Of a stretch of 19,976 nt of DNA, positions 1 through 5,526 are shown one piece after another (positions within the stretch are counted from its first letter, which is position 1; each line of letters starts with the position of its first letter). The notes beneath the pieces were generated by a model. The model saw nothing but the letters and a program-made list of their open reading frames with translations, was not told the DNA's origin and did no database searches. The translations under genes were made by a program, and so were the position numbers. This DNA is from Tannerella sp. (GTDB lineage Bacteria > Bacteroidota > Bacteroidia > Bacteroidales > Tannerellaceae): NCBI GenBank assembly GCA_031283785.1, contig JAITBC010000165.1, forward strand, positions 1 through 19,976, in the 5' to 3' direction.

Positions 1-92
1 ACCAGCACAGCAAATTCATCCCGGGGTATCATTTGGATGATTTGTTTGAATATCGGCTGACCGACTAAATGTTTTTGACTGTCTTTGCCCAT
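1..92 (-). CDS. IS4-family transposase, N-terminal part (runs off window)
   Basis: Thirty codons are visible on the minus strand from the ATG at 92-90 to the window edge, with no stop. The peptide begins MGKDSQKHLVGQPIFKQIIQ and continues MIPRDEFAVLV. This resembles the start of Bacteroidetes IS4-type transposases, in which a G-Q-P-I-F-x-Q motif is followed by a short helix and a positively charged residue before the zinc-poor N-domain. The catalytic DDE residues lie outside the window. A matching promoter (121-151) and a terminal repeat (170-189) lie upstream, so this is the 5' end of an insertion sequence whose body is to the left. The family call rests on a short peptide and on memory of the family. 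Confidence 0.6.
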   Translation of the reverse strand, partial: MGKDSQKHLVGQPIFKQIIQMIPRDEFAVL

Positions 93-120
93 AGATTGTG
101 ATTTTTATTGTGTGCAACAG

Positions 121-151
121 CAAAATTACAACTTTTAGGGCGACCTGCAAG
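121..151 (-). promoter_or_regulatory. Promoter of the IS4-type transposase
   Basis: On the minus strand, TAATTTTG (128-121) fits the Bacteroidetes -7 consensus TAnnTTTG. CTTG at 151-148 lies 19 bases upstream and matches 3 of 4 bases of the -33 TTTG box. The box is 28 bases upstream of the transposase ATG, leaving a short leader of about 20-25 bases. Confidence 0.5.
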
Positions 152-169
152 GGGAGCCCTTTTTATCAA

Positions 170-189
170 TGAATTTTTAGTCGGTCAGT
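170..189 (-). repeat. Terminal inverted repeat of the IS4-type element
   Basis: Read on the minus strand from 189, the sequence is ACTGACCGACTAAAAATTCA. It sits where the outer end of the element would be expected, about 80 bases before the transposase ATG and just before the AT-rich low-complexity DNA begins. A near copy (18 of 20) in opposite orientation is at 427-446. The other end of the element lies outside the window, so the assignment as a terminal repeat is inferred. Confidence 0.45.
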
Positions 190-220
190 AGTGTAATGCA
201 ATATTATATCATATAGTTAT

Positions 221-252
221 ATTACTATATTACTATATTACTATATTAGTAT
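221..252. repeat. Tandem repeat, unit ATTACTAT x4
   Basis: Three perfect 8-base copies are followed by a fourth, ATTAGTAT, with a single substitution. It lies in the AT-rich spacer left of the relaxase gene. No function can be read from it; slippage is the simplest origin. Confidence 0.8.
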
Positions 253-385
253 GTTTATAATACAAAAACATACATAGTATATAATATGATATTTTTTTTA
301 TATACGTAATATAATAATATTATATATCAGATATATGATAATATAATAGTTATATAATACAATATTATATTGTATAGTTGTATTT

Positions 386-403
386 TTGTATGATTATATT
401 TAT
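386..403 (+). repeat. 18-base direct repeat, copy 1
   Basis: TTGTATGATTATATTTAT is identical to 1454-1471. The two copies sit in the AT-rich stretches on either side of the RND pseudogene. An 18-base exact match is notable, but low complexity reduces its weight. Confidence 0.7.
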
Positions 404-426
404 GTATCAGTATATTTATAATTATG

Positions 427-446
427 ACTGTCCGATTAAAAATTCA
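427..446 (+). repeat. Second, inverted copy of the IS4-type end repeat
   Basis: ACTGTCCGATTAAAAATTCA matches the end repeat read inward at 189-170 at 18 of 20 positions. It is oriented so that its element would extend rightward. No transposase reading frame follows, so it looks like an orphan end or a relic of a second insertion. Confidence 0.5.
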
Positions 447-451
447 GTACT

Positions 452-592
452 ATACTTTGCGCGGTATGATTTTGTGCATAGACACAAACGAAAGGCAAAA
501 GGTGAAGAACGAGGCCTGCATGTAGTGCATAGCGGTTTTTCCTTGGTCTTATGCCTTTTGTTTGTGCACAAAACTATCCCGTGCGCAGTATA
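452..592. repeat. Long imperfect palindrome
   Basis: The left arm (452-515) and the reverse complement of the right arm (541-592) share the ordered words ATACT, GCGC, TTTTGTGCA, CAAAC, AAAGGCA and AAG with small gaps. The centre around 517-529 holds a smaller TGCA-tgtag-TGCA inverted repeat. The folded structure would span about 140 bases, with arms of roughly 50-60 bases. It lies between the orphan IS end and the RND pseudogene. Small open frames on both strands here are mirror images of each other and are not genes. Confidence 0.7.
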
Positions 593-605
593 AAAAAGGC
601 TATCC

Positions 606-1330
606 ATTTCCGTTCACTTACAATTTCCGTTTGTGTCGTAGCGCGAATATCGGTACATTCTCCGACGAGAGGCGCCGATGTATTCGTCTTGCGGCAAAGG
701 CGATACTGCTGATTGATTTTGGCTGCTTCCTGCGGCGCTTGTTCCGATTCAATCGCTACGAGTCCGGCCAGGTTGAAGTCCGGCCTGCCGGACGTGCTGC
801 ATGTTCCACAGATTGTATTTCCCGGACTGCTCCGTATCGCCGTTCACTACCAGATAACCGGTGGAATGTTTTTTGCCGAAGACGGGCGAGAGGGCGGCAA
901 ACAGTTCGACGAGACGCCCACCCGCCTGCGCCATGCGCTCCCGGTCGAGCAGGGAAAAGTGTTTCCGGTAATCGTCCTTCCACCACGGAAATTCCGAAGC
1001 GATGATTATATCTTTGATACGCGGCTAGGCGAGGAGCGTATTGCGCAGCTGTCGCGCCCACTCATACAGTTCGTCATAGTTGTATCCGTACATCTTGATC
1101 CGGTAACTGCTGGCACTTTCGCGCATATCGTTACTGAAGCCCTGATCCTACAGTTCCAGCGCTTTACTGACGATGTGGCTTTTGAGCGTGTAAGGGAGAC
1201 CTGCCTGTTCGCTTGGTCGGGTAAAAGAGATGTCGATATGCGCTTACCGGGCGTTGAAGATGGCCGTCTGAAACTGCCGGAAAACCTCTATGCGCCCGAT
1301 GAGATGATTCATCTGCTCCAAAAGTTATAA
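606..1330 (-). pseudogene. Fragment of an RND-family efflux permease (decayed)
   Basis: Read from 1330 down, the minus strand encodes LLEQMNHLIGRIEVF, then AHIDISFT, DQGFSND, SYRIKMYGYNYDELYEWARQ, SEFPWWKDDYRKHFSL and, after a frame change near 780, LAGLVAIESEQAPQEAAKIN followed by QQYRLC and later EYIGAS. This order fits the second periplasmic porter half of Bacteroidetes RND permeases, proteins of about 1000 residues. Only some 220 residues remain. In-frame stops lie at 1246-1244, 1150-1148 and 1027-1025. The Gly-rich segment usually between the ALEL and DQGFSND stretches is deleted, and frames change near 780 and 690. Both ends are missing. The fragment is GC-rich, unlike the AT-rich DNA on both sides, which suggests separate ancestry. 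The antisense open frame 713-1330 is a shadow of it. Confidence 0.72.
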
Positions 1331-1453
1331 TAGGTCATATTGCGGATAATCATAAAATATAAAACCGCTACTTTTTATATACAAATAGTATAATATATGA
1401 ATAACATGATATACAAACACGATAATTATATAATAAAATGCAATATGATATTA

Positions 1454-1471
1454 TTGTATGATTATATTTAT
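1454..1471 (+). repeat. 18-base direct repeat, copy 2
   Basis: Identical to 386-403. It overlaps the palindrome at 1464-1481, 112 bases before the relaxase start codon. Confidence 0.7.
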
Positions 1472-1481
1472 ATATAAATAT
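1464..1481. repeat. 18-base perfect palindrome
   Basis: ATATTTATATATAAATAT equals its own reverse complement. It could be a protein-binding dyad or simply a product of the low-complexity A/T sequence. Confidence 0.6.
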
Positions 1482-1570
1482 GTATTTGTATTTATAATAC
1501 ATATATATCAATAGTATATAGTATCATATTTTTCTATATACATGATAGTATAATATGCAAATATAATAAT

Positions 1571-1578
1571 TATCTTTG
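1571..1578 (+). promoter_or_regulatory. Likely -7 box before the relaxase gene
   Basis: TATCTTTG matches the Bacteroidetes -7 consensus TAnnTTTG and ends only four bases before the ATG at 1583. A transcript from it would begin at or beside the start codon and lack a leader. No clear TTTG -33 box is seen 19-21 bases upstream. Confidence 0.5.
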
Positions 1579-1582
1579 CGGC

Positions 1583-3103
1583 ATGATAGCGAAAATACTC
1601 AAACCAACAGAGCACTTTTCAGGTATCCTTTATTCGGAACTGAAAGTGAATGAAGGTAAAGCCTCTTTTTCCGGAGCGTTCAACTTTCCTTTTGAGAGAG
1701 ATTTTACACCCCCGGAGGCTTATTTGCATTATCTTGACCGTCTTGCTGCCTGCGCACAGAAAAGCATAAAAAACCGCCAGTTTCATGCGATTATAAGTGC
1801 AAAAGGGAAAGATCATGACAAAACGTTTCTCACTGAACTTGCCAAAAAATGGATGCAGAAAATGGGTTACGGCGAACAGCCGTATCTTGTCTATTTTCAC
1901 GACGATACGGCGAATAATCATGTACATATTGTTTCGTGCCGTATAAATAAAGAAGGTCAGCGTATAAATCCGTATATGGAAGGACGCCGAGCGGGTATTG
2001 CCATTCGGGAACTGATGAATGAAAACCTGAAAGAAAAGGCTGCCGCAGACATAAAAGATGTTTTAAATTATTCCTTTTCGACCGAAGCACAGTTCAAACT
2101 TGTTTTGGAATGCAGAGGGTGGAAAATACGTGAGAAGGCAGAAAAAATAAACCTTATAAAAATGATACGACAGCATAGCGTAGACAGGCAGGCAGTTCTT
2201 GAAAAAACCGCCCAATATGCGCAGGATAAAGCTCGTATCAATCAGTTACGGGCTATATTTAATAAATATAAAGGTTTGCCCACAGGTCAGTTTCAGAAGC
2301 TGATGCGGGAAAGTTTTGGCGTAGAAGTGGTTTTTCATATGTCCAAGGAACATGAAAAACCTTATGGTTATACCGTTATTGACCATGCAAACAAAATGGT
2401 CATGAAAGGCGGCGAAATTATGCCGCTTGAGGCCTTAATCAATCCGCTTGACAAAGAAGAACATCGAAAACTTGCAGGTGATTTGATACAAAGTTATTTA
2501 TCAACCGGAAACAGCATGTATTCAGAACTGAAAGGCGTGATGTACCGTAATGGCTACAGTATGAAAAAACAGGAAATTTTCATCATTGGAGATGAAGCTC
2601 CATTGTTATCCCTCACAGATGACATGTACAAACAGTTACGCTATTATGATCGATTGAACGAAGCTAACAGGTTTGTCGTTAAATCACAAACAGAGGCAAA
2701 CGCTCTGTCTCGATTTTTCTTTGTCCGTGCGAGTAATATACCTGTTCATCCGGAAGCATTGCGTGATGATATACCGTACCGGGAAATGATTTTGTCTTTT
2801 GAAAACGATACTGAAGCTCTTCGTGATTATCTGAACGAAACACAACAGGTTTTGTTCAGTCACACGAATCATACATTCCTAATGGATACTCGAAATCATG
2901 TGCTTGCCAACGTTACGGGTTTGGGGCTTGAATGCGAGGTTGACCTTGAAAGCTATTACAGCAGAAACAAAAAAGAGATTGACAGCCATATGGATGTTGC
3001 TCCCGGTTTATCGGTGCTGGCAACGCTGTTTGGCTTGTTTGGAAGACAATCTTCCGATGAACAGGAATCTGCTCCGAAACGCAAACGAAAGAGAAAAATA
3101 TAA
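1583..3103 (+). CDS. Relaxase / mobilisation nuclease (Bacteroidetes MobB/MobP-type)
   Basis: This 506-residue protein would nick the element at oriT, stay covalently bound to the 5' end and pilot the strand into the recipient. The N-terminal 150 residues show the relaxase fold. GILYSELKVNEGKA (14-27) resembles motif I of the family, with Tyr17 a candidate catalytic tyrosine. FHAIIS at 67-72 fits the conserved strand. HDDTANNHVHIVS (106-118) is the metal-binding histidine motif. The rest is long, without recognisable domains, and ends in a basic KRKRKRK tail. The start is chosen because family members begin with MIAKIL. A -7 box sits four bases before it, and no ribosome binding site is visible. 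It is followed 30 bases later by the ParA gene on the same strand. No separate MobA-like accessory gene is seen. Confidence 0.88.
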   Translation: MIAKILKPTEHFSGILYSELKVNEGKASFSGAFNFPFERDFTPPEAYLHYLDRLAACAQKSIKNRQFHAIISAKGKDHDKTFLTELAKKWMQKMGYGEQPYLVYFHDDTANNHVHIVSCRINKEGQRINPYMEGRRAGIAIRELMNENLKEKAAADIKDVLNYSFSTEAQFKLVLECRGWKIREKAEKINLIKMIRQHSVDRQAVLEKTAQYAQDKARINQLRAIFNKYKGLPTGQFQKLMRESFGVEVVFHMSKEHEKPYGYTVIDHANKMVMKGGEIMPLEALINPLDKEEHRKLAGDLIQSYLSTGNSMYSELKGVMYRNGYSMKKQEIFIIGDEAPLLSLTDDMYKQLRYYDRLNEANRFVVKSQTEANALSRFFFVRASNIPVHPEALRDDIPYREMILSFENDTEALRDYLNETQQVLFSHTNHTFLMDTRNHVLANVTGLGLECEVDLESYYSRNKKEIDSHMDVAPGLSVLATLFGLFGRQSSDEQESAPKRKRKRKI

Positions 3104-3133
3104 ACTAAATATTCATGTATAAATTAATTGGTT

Positions 3134-3790
3134 ATGATCATTGTATTTGCAAATCAAAAAGGTGGAGTAGGTAAATCTACCCATTGCGCACTGTTCGCTC
3201 ACTACTTGAGCGAACAAAATAAAGAGGTTCATGTCGTGGATATGGATTTTCAGAAAACGCTTGACAGAAAGCGAATGAATGACTTGTCGCTTTCACAGGT
3301 GCGGGATAAGGAAGAAAGCGCTTTTGACAACCCGCTCAGTTATTCTGTTGAATCCATTCCGCCTGAATCGGCAGCCTTTGTTTCTTATGTCGAAAAAGCA
3401 TTTGGCGATAAAAAGGCTGTTTATCTGTTCGATACGCCTGGTAACCTGAATAATAGCAATACAGTCAGATTGTTGGGTGTTGCTGATTTTATCATTGTTC
3501 CTTTTAACTATGAGGAAACGATCCTTGACAGTACCGCCGTATTTATACAGGTGGTTGAGAAGTTTCGCATTGAGGCAAAGATGATGTTTTTACCTACCAA
3601 CGTGGATGCGCGAGTGAAATTTTCCATCATCGAGGATATAAACAAATTGTTGAGTTCTAAAGGAGTTGTAACGCCTGTATCGCGGCAGCGTGCGGATATT
3701 AAGTTTTACAGTACTCTCTCGCTGACAAAAACTCAACGTGAACTTGTAAAACCGGTGTATGATTTTATGTATAAGCAGTTATATTCATAA
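3134..3790 (+). CDS. traA: ParA/MinD-type ATPase (TraA-like)
   Basis: This P-loop ATPase of 218 residues belongs to the ParA family found at the head of Bacteroidetes tra regions. The deviant Walker A KGGVGKST is at residues 9-16, the A' motif VDMDFQ at 35-40, and the Walker B-like LFDTPG ends at 103. Homologues in partition systems bind DNA cooperatively when ATP-bound; in ICEs the role is presumed to be partition or transfer-related positioning, which the sequence does not settle. I chose the ATG at 3134 over a TTG six bases upstream because family members begin directly with a short hydrophobic strand before the P-loop. No ParB gene is next to it. A promoter separates it from the next gene. 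Confidence 0.85.
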   Translation: MIIVFANQKGGVGKSTHCALFAHYLSEQNKEVHVVDMDFQKTLDRKRMNDLSLSQVRDKEESAFDNPLSYSVESIPPESAAFVSYVEKAFGDKKAVYLFDTPGNLNNSNTVRLLGVADFIIVPFNYEETILDSTAVFIQVVEKFRIEAKMMFLPTNVDARVKFSIIEDINKLLSSKGVVTPVSRQRADIKFYSTLSLTKTQRELVKPVYDFMYKQLYS

Positions 3791-3878
3791 TAATGAAATG
3801 GTTAAAAAACAAGACGAAAATGCTCGGATGATCATTATGGTTAAATATCATTAAATAATTGAATTTGGGTGTATTTTG

Positions 3879-3910
3879 TTTGTGTGATATTGAAAAACTA
3901 AATATTTTTG
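3879..3910 (+). promoter_or_regulatory. Bacteroidetes-type promoter of the tra operon
   Basis: TTTG (3879-3882) is followed 20 bases later by TATTTTTG (3903-3910), a textbook -33/-7 pair for the Bacteroidetes primary sigma factor. The -7 box ends two bases before the ATG at 3913, so the transcript should begin at or within the start codon. All genes downstream to 18494 are collinear with short gaps, so this may drive the whole operon. Confidence 0.65.
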
Positions 3911-3912
3911 CA

Positions 3913-4443
3913 ATGGGAAATAAGAACAGAAATTCAAAGGATGGCAGCCCGAACCGCACGGTGCCGGTTTCGGTCATGTCAGCACTGGAAAAAGTGAACA
4001 AAGGTGATGACACACCATTGTCGAAAGATGAAATCCTGGCGTTTATGTCAGGCAAAACTACCGCAGAGGCGGTCAGTACTAACACAGGGGAAAATTCCGG
4101 AACCGTCGAAACAACCCGGCCAGCAAAACAGGAAGTCGAAAAACAGGAAACGACAAACAGAGAAGTAACAGAACAACCGGTAACCGAACAGGAAACGGAT
4201 ATAGACGCTTCTTTTCAAAAGTGGCTGGAGGAGATCAAACAGCGCCCGATAGCGACAAAACGTAAATTTATTTACATAGACGGCGATGTACTCGATGTTT
4301 TTTCGGAGTTACGAAAATCAACAGGATTACCTGCCACTCAATGTATTAACAACATTCTGATTGACTGGATTAATGCAAACAGAAAATCGATTATTGCCAT
4401 TATCAATGCGCGAGCGAGAAACAGAATTTTAAACGATATATAA
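3913..4443 (+). CDS. DUF3408 protein (TraB-like)
   Basis: This 176-residue protein has three parts: a short basic N-terminus (MGNKNRNSKDG), a long hydrophilic Glu/Thr/Gln-rich linker (about residues 25-90), and a C-terminal domain (about 95-176) containing VFSELRKSTGLPATQCINNI and a following amphipathic helix. That C-terminus fits the DUF3408 domain of Bacteroidetes conjugative elements, which resembles ribbon-helix-helix DNA-binding proteins. A regulatory or DNA-binding role beside the ParA protein is an inference. The open frame extends upstream to a TTG at 3859, but ATG 3913 is preferred because the extra residues run through the promoter. The next gene begins immediately after the stop codon. 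Confidence 0.65.
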   Translation: MGNKNRNSKDGSPNRTVPVSVMSALEKVNKGDDTPLSKDEILAFMSGKTTAEAVSTNTGENSGTVETTRPAKQEVEKQETTNREVTEQPVTEQETDIDASFQKWLEEIKQRPIATKRKFIYIDGDVLDVFSELRKSTGLPATQCINNILIDWINANRKSIIAIINARARNRILNDI

Positions 4444-4707
4444 ATGAATTTCGTAAATGCTTTAACTTGGATAACAGTGATCTATGTCGCTTATTACGGC
4501 ATAATCATTCTCTGCGACGCGATTATGAAACGCGGCGTGAAAGAGGTCACAGGTGTGCAGGATTTTATAGTGATAAGACCTGACGACAGTCCGACACAGA
4601 TACAGGATGAATCTTTCGCTGTGTCGGCTGTTGTTGACAGACCCGACGAAATTTTGTCGGAGGATGAAAACGAAGGAAGCAGTTCTTTCGCTGAAAAAAA
4701 AAACTGA
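4444..4707 (+). CDS. Small single-pass membrane protein
   Basis: 87 residues. One N-terminal membrane segment (about residues 5-26, ALTWITVIYVAYYGIIILC) is followed by a hydrophilic, strongly acidic tail ending in EDENEGSSSFAEKKN. The ATG directly abuts the TAA of the DUF3408 gene, so translation is probably coupled. Position matches the small TraC/TraD-type genes between TraB and TraE in CTnDOT-like elements, but I do not recognise the family, and no function is assigned. Confidence 0.6.
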   Translation: MNFVNALTWITVIYVAYYGIIILCDAIMKRGVKEVTGVQDFIVIRPDDSPTQIQDESFAVSAVVDRPDEILSEDENEGSSSFAEKKN

Positions 4708-4727
4708 CCGCTGAAAACACACTAAAC

Positions 4728-4883
4728 ATGGTTGAAATGGAGAACATAAAGACAAATTTTCCCGTACAGGGTCAATCACTCGAAATTCAATTCTGTATAG
4801 ACGAGTTTATGAAACAGGCAATAGAGGAAGAATCTCTGTTTCGGCAAAGCTTAAGAGAACAGGTCAGATCTGTCGTTTATTGA
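4728..4883 (+). CDS. Small hypothetical protein, 51 residues
   Basis: A short open frame fills most of the gap between the small membrane protein and TraE. It starts MVEMENIKTNFPVQGQSLEI (alternative ATG at 4737) and ends RSVVY. It is soluble and charged, with a predicted amphipathic helix FMKQAIEEESLFRQSLREQV in its second half. It lies 20 bases after the preceding stop and 21 bases before the TraE start, as expected of an operon gene. No known family is recognised. It could be a small accessory protein of the transfer operon or a chance frame. Confidence 0.5.
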   Translation: MVEMENIKTNFPVQGQSLEIQFCIDEFMKQAIEEESLFRQSLREQVRSVVY

Positions 4884-4904
4884 ATTTATTATTGATGTAT
4901 TTTT

Positions 4905-5231
4905 ATGAATAGCTTTCGTGTTTTATTAAAACGTGGCTGCATTGCAGCTATTGAAATCATACTTTATTGCATGAATGGCGCTGTTGCTTTTGCCCAGGGC
5001 AAGGGTGCTGCGGGCTTGCAGGCTGCTGACAGCGAAATTCGTACCTATTTCGATCCGGCCTCCAATCTGATTTTGGCTATCGGTGCAATCGTTGGACTGA
5101 TTGGCGGTATCAGATGCTACATCAAATGGAATACCGGCGACCAGGATGTGATGAAATCGGTCATGGGGTGGGGGGGCGCCTGTATCTTTCTTGTCGTTGT
5201 TGCTTTGGTTATTAAGGCATTCTTCTTATGA
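4905..5231 (+). CDS. traE: Conjugal transfer protein TraE (DUF4134, VirB2-like pilin)
   Basis: This 108-residue protein has an N-terminal export segment ending at AFAQ (residues 28-31), a short polar loop (GKGAAGLQAADSEIRTYFD) and two hydrophobic helices: about 53-70 (NLILAIGAIVGLIGGIRC) and 88-107. They are separated by IKWNTGDQDVMKSVMGWGGA. This is the layout of DUF4134 proteins and of VirB2-type pilins, which are processed and assembled into the conjugative pilus. It is the first of the channel genes. Its stop codon overlaps the TraF start by four bases (ATGA). Confidence 0.85.
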   Translation: MNSFRVLLKRGCIAAIEIILYCMNGAVAFAQGKGAAGLQAADSEIRTYFDPASNLILAIGAIVGLIGGIRCYIKWNTGDQDVMKSVMGWGGACIFLVVVALVIKAFFL

Positions 5232-5524
5232 TTGAAGATCATTGCAGAAAATATAGTGTTTACAAAGGCTTGCAGAGACCTATCCAGTTCAAAGGATTGA
5301 AAGGAAATTATATCTACTTTGCCTTTGGCATTGCGGTTGGCTCTTTGTTTGTCGCTATCCTTGTTACACCGTTTACAAACTTCTTAACAGGCTGTATAAC
5401 TATGGCATTAGTCGCTTTTGGAGGGATTGTCGGCATGGCATTATATCAGCGAAAATATGGATTGTATCGTAAAAGAATATTAGATGGGGTCTATATTGTA
5501 CATAACATATTTAATATTAATTAG
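5228..5524 (+). CDS. traF: Conjugal transfer protein TraF (DUF4133, VirB3-like)
   Basis: A 98-residue inner-membrane protein. An N-terminal cytosolic stretch contains RPIQFKGLKGNYIY, a DUF4133 hallmark, followed by two closely spaced membrane helices (about residues 30-50 and 55-77) and a short basic tail. VirB3-like proteins work with the VirB4 ATPase, and the gene lies directly between TraE and the VirB4 gene. Its start overlaps the traE stop (ATGA). Its TAG stop is two bases before the GTG of the next gene. Confidence 0.85.
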   Translation: MIEDHCRKYSVYKGLQRPIQFKGLKGNYIYFAFGIAVGSLFVAILVTPFTNFLTGCITMALVAFGGIVGMALYQRKYGLYRKRILDGVYIVHNIFNIN

Positions 5525-5526
5525 TT

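Larger units (their letters stand above)
190..426. other. Extremely AT-rich non-coding spacer
   Basis: No plausible gene is present. The stretch is almost entirely A and T with many TATA-like words and short palindromes. It includes a 32-base tandem array at 221-252 (unit ATTACTAT, three perfect copies and a fourth with one change). It is bounded by two inverted copies of the IS4-type end repeat (170-189 and 427-446). TTTATAATACA at 253-263 and an 18-base word at 386-403 recur in the second AT-rich stretch before the relaxase gene. Confidence 0.7.
1331..1582. other. AT-rich leader upstream of relaxase (candidate oriT region)
   Basis: This 250-base stretch has no gene and is almost pure A/T. 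It contains an 18-base perfect palindrome at 1464-1481, a 6-bp stem with a 3-base loop at 1487-1501 (TGTATTTATAATACA) and words shared with 190-426. In Bacteroidetes mobilisable elements the origin of transfer usually lies close to the relaxase gene, so this is the natural place to look. I could not recognise a nick site. Confidence 0.35.

Noticed and set aside
137..160. AGGGC...GCCCT hairpin followed by T's between the IS4 end and its gene
   Set aside because: The stem is only five base pairs with a 14-base loop, too weak to call a terminator.
190..450. AT-rich repeats as a CRISPR array or tRNA region
   Set aside because: There are no regularly spaced repeats of CRISPR length and no cloverleaf; the only tandem array is a 32-base 8-mer repeat.
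562..1005. A 147-codon open frame on the plus strand
   Set aside because: It runs from the palindrome arm into the antisense of the RND relic and has a composition unlike a real protein (Arg/Cys rich).
713..1330. A 205-codon open frame on the plus strand
   Set aside because: It is antisense to the RND permease relic, whose minus-strand peptide matches a known family in order; the plus-strand peptide resembles nothing and lacks a ribosome binding site.
3128..3133. TTG at 3128 as the ParA start
   Set aside because: ATG at 3134 gives the usual family N-terminus, and the upstream codons add only two residues.
5165..5176. GGGGT followed by seven G's in traE as a possible frameshift site
   Set aside because: The TraE frame is intact across it and encodes the expected Gly-Trp-Gly-Gly stretch.
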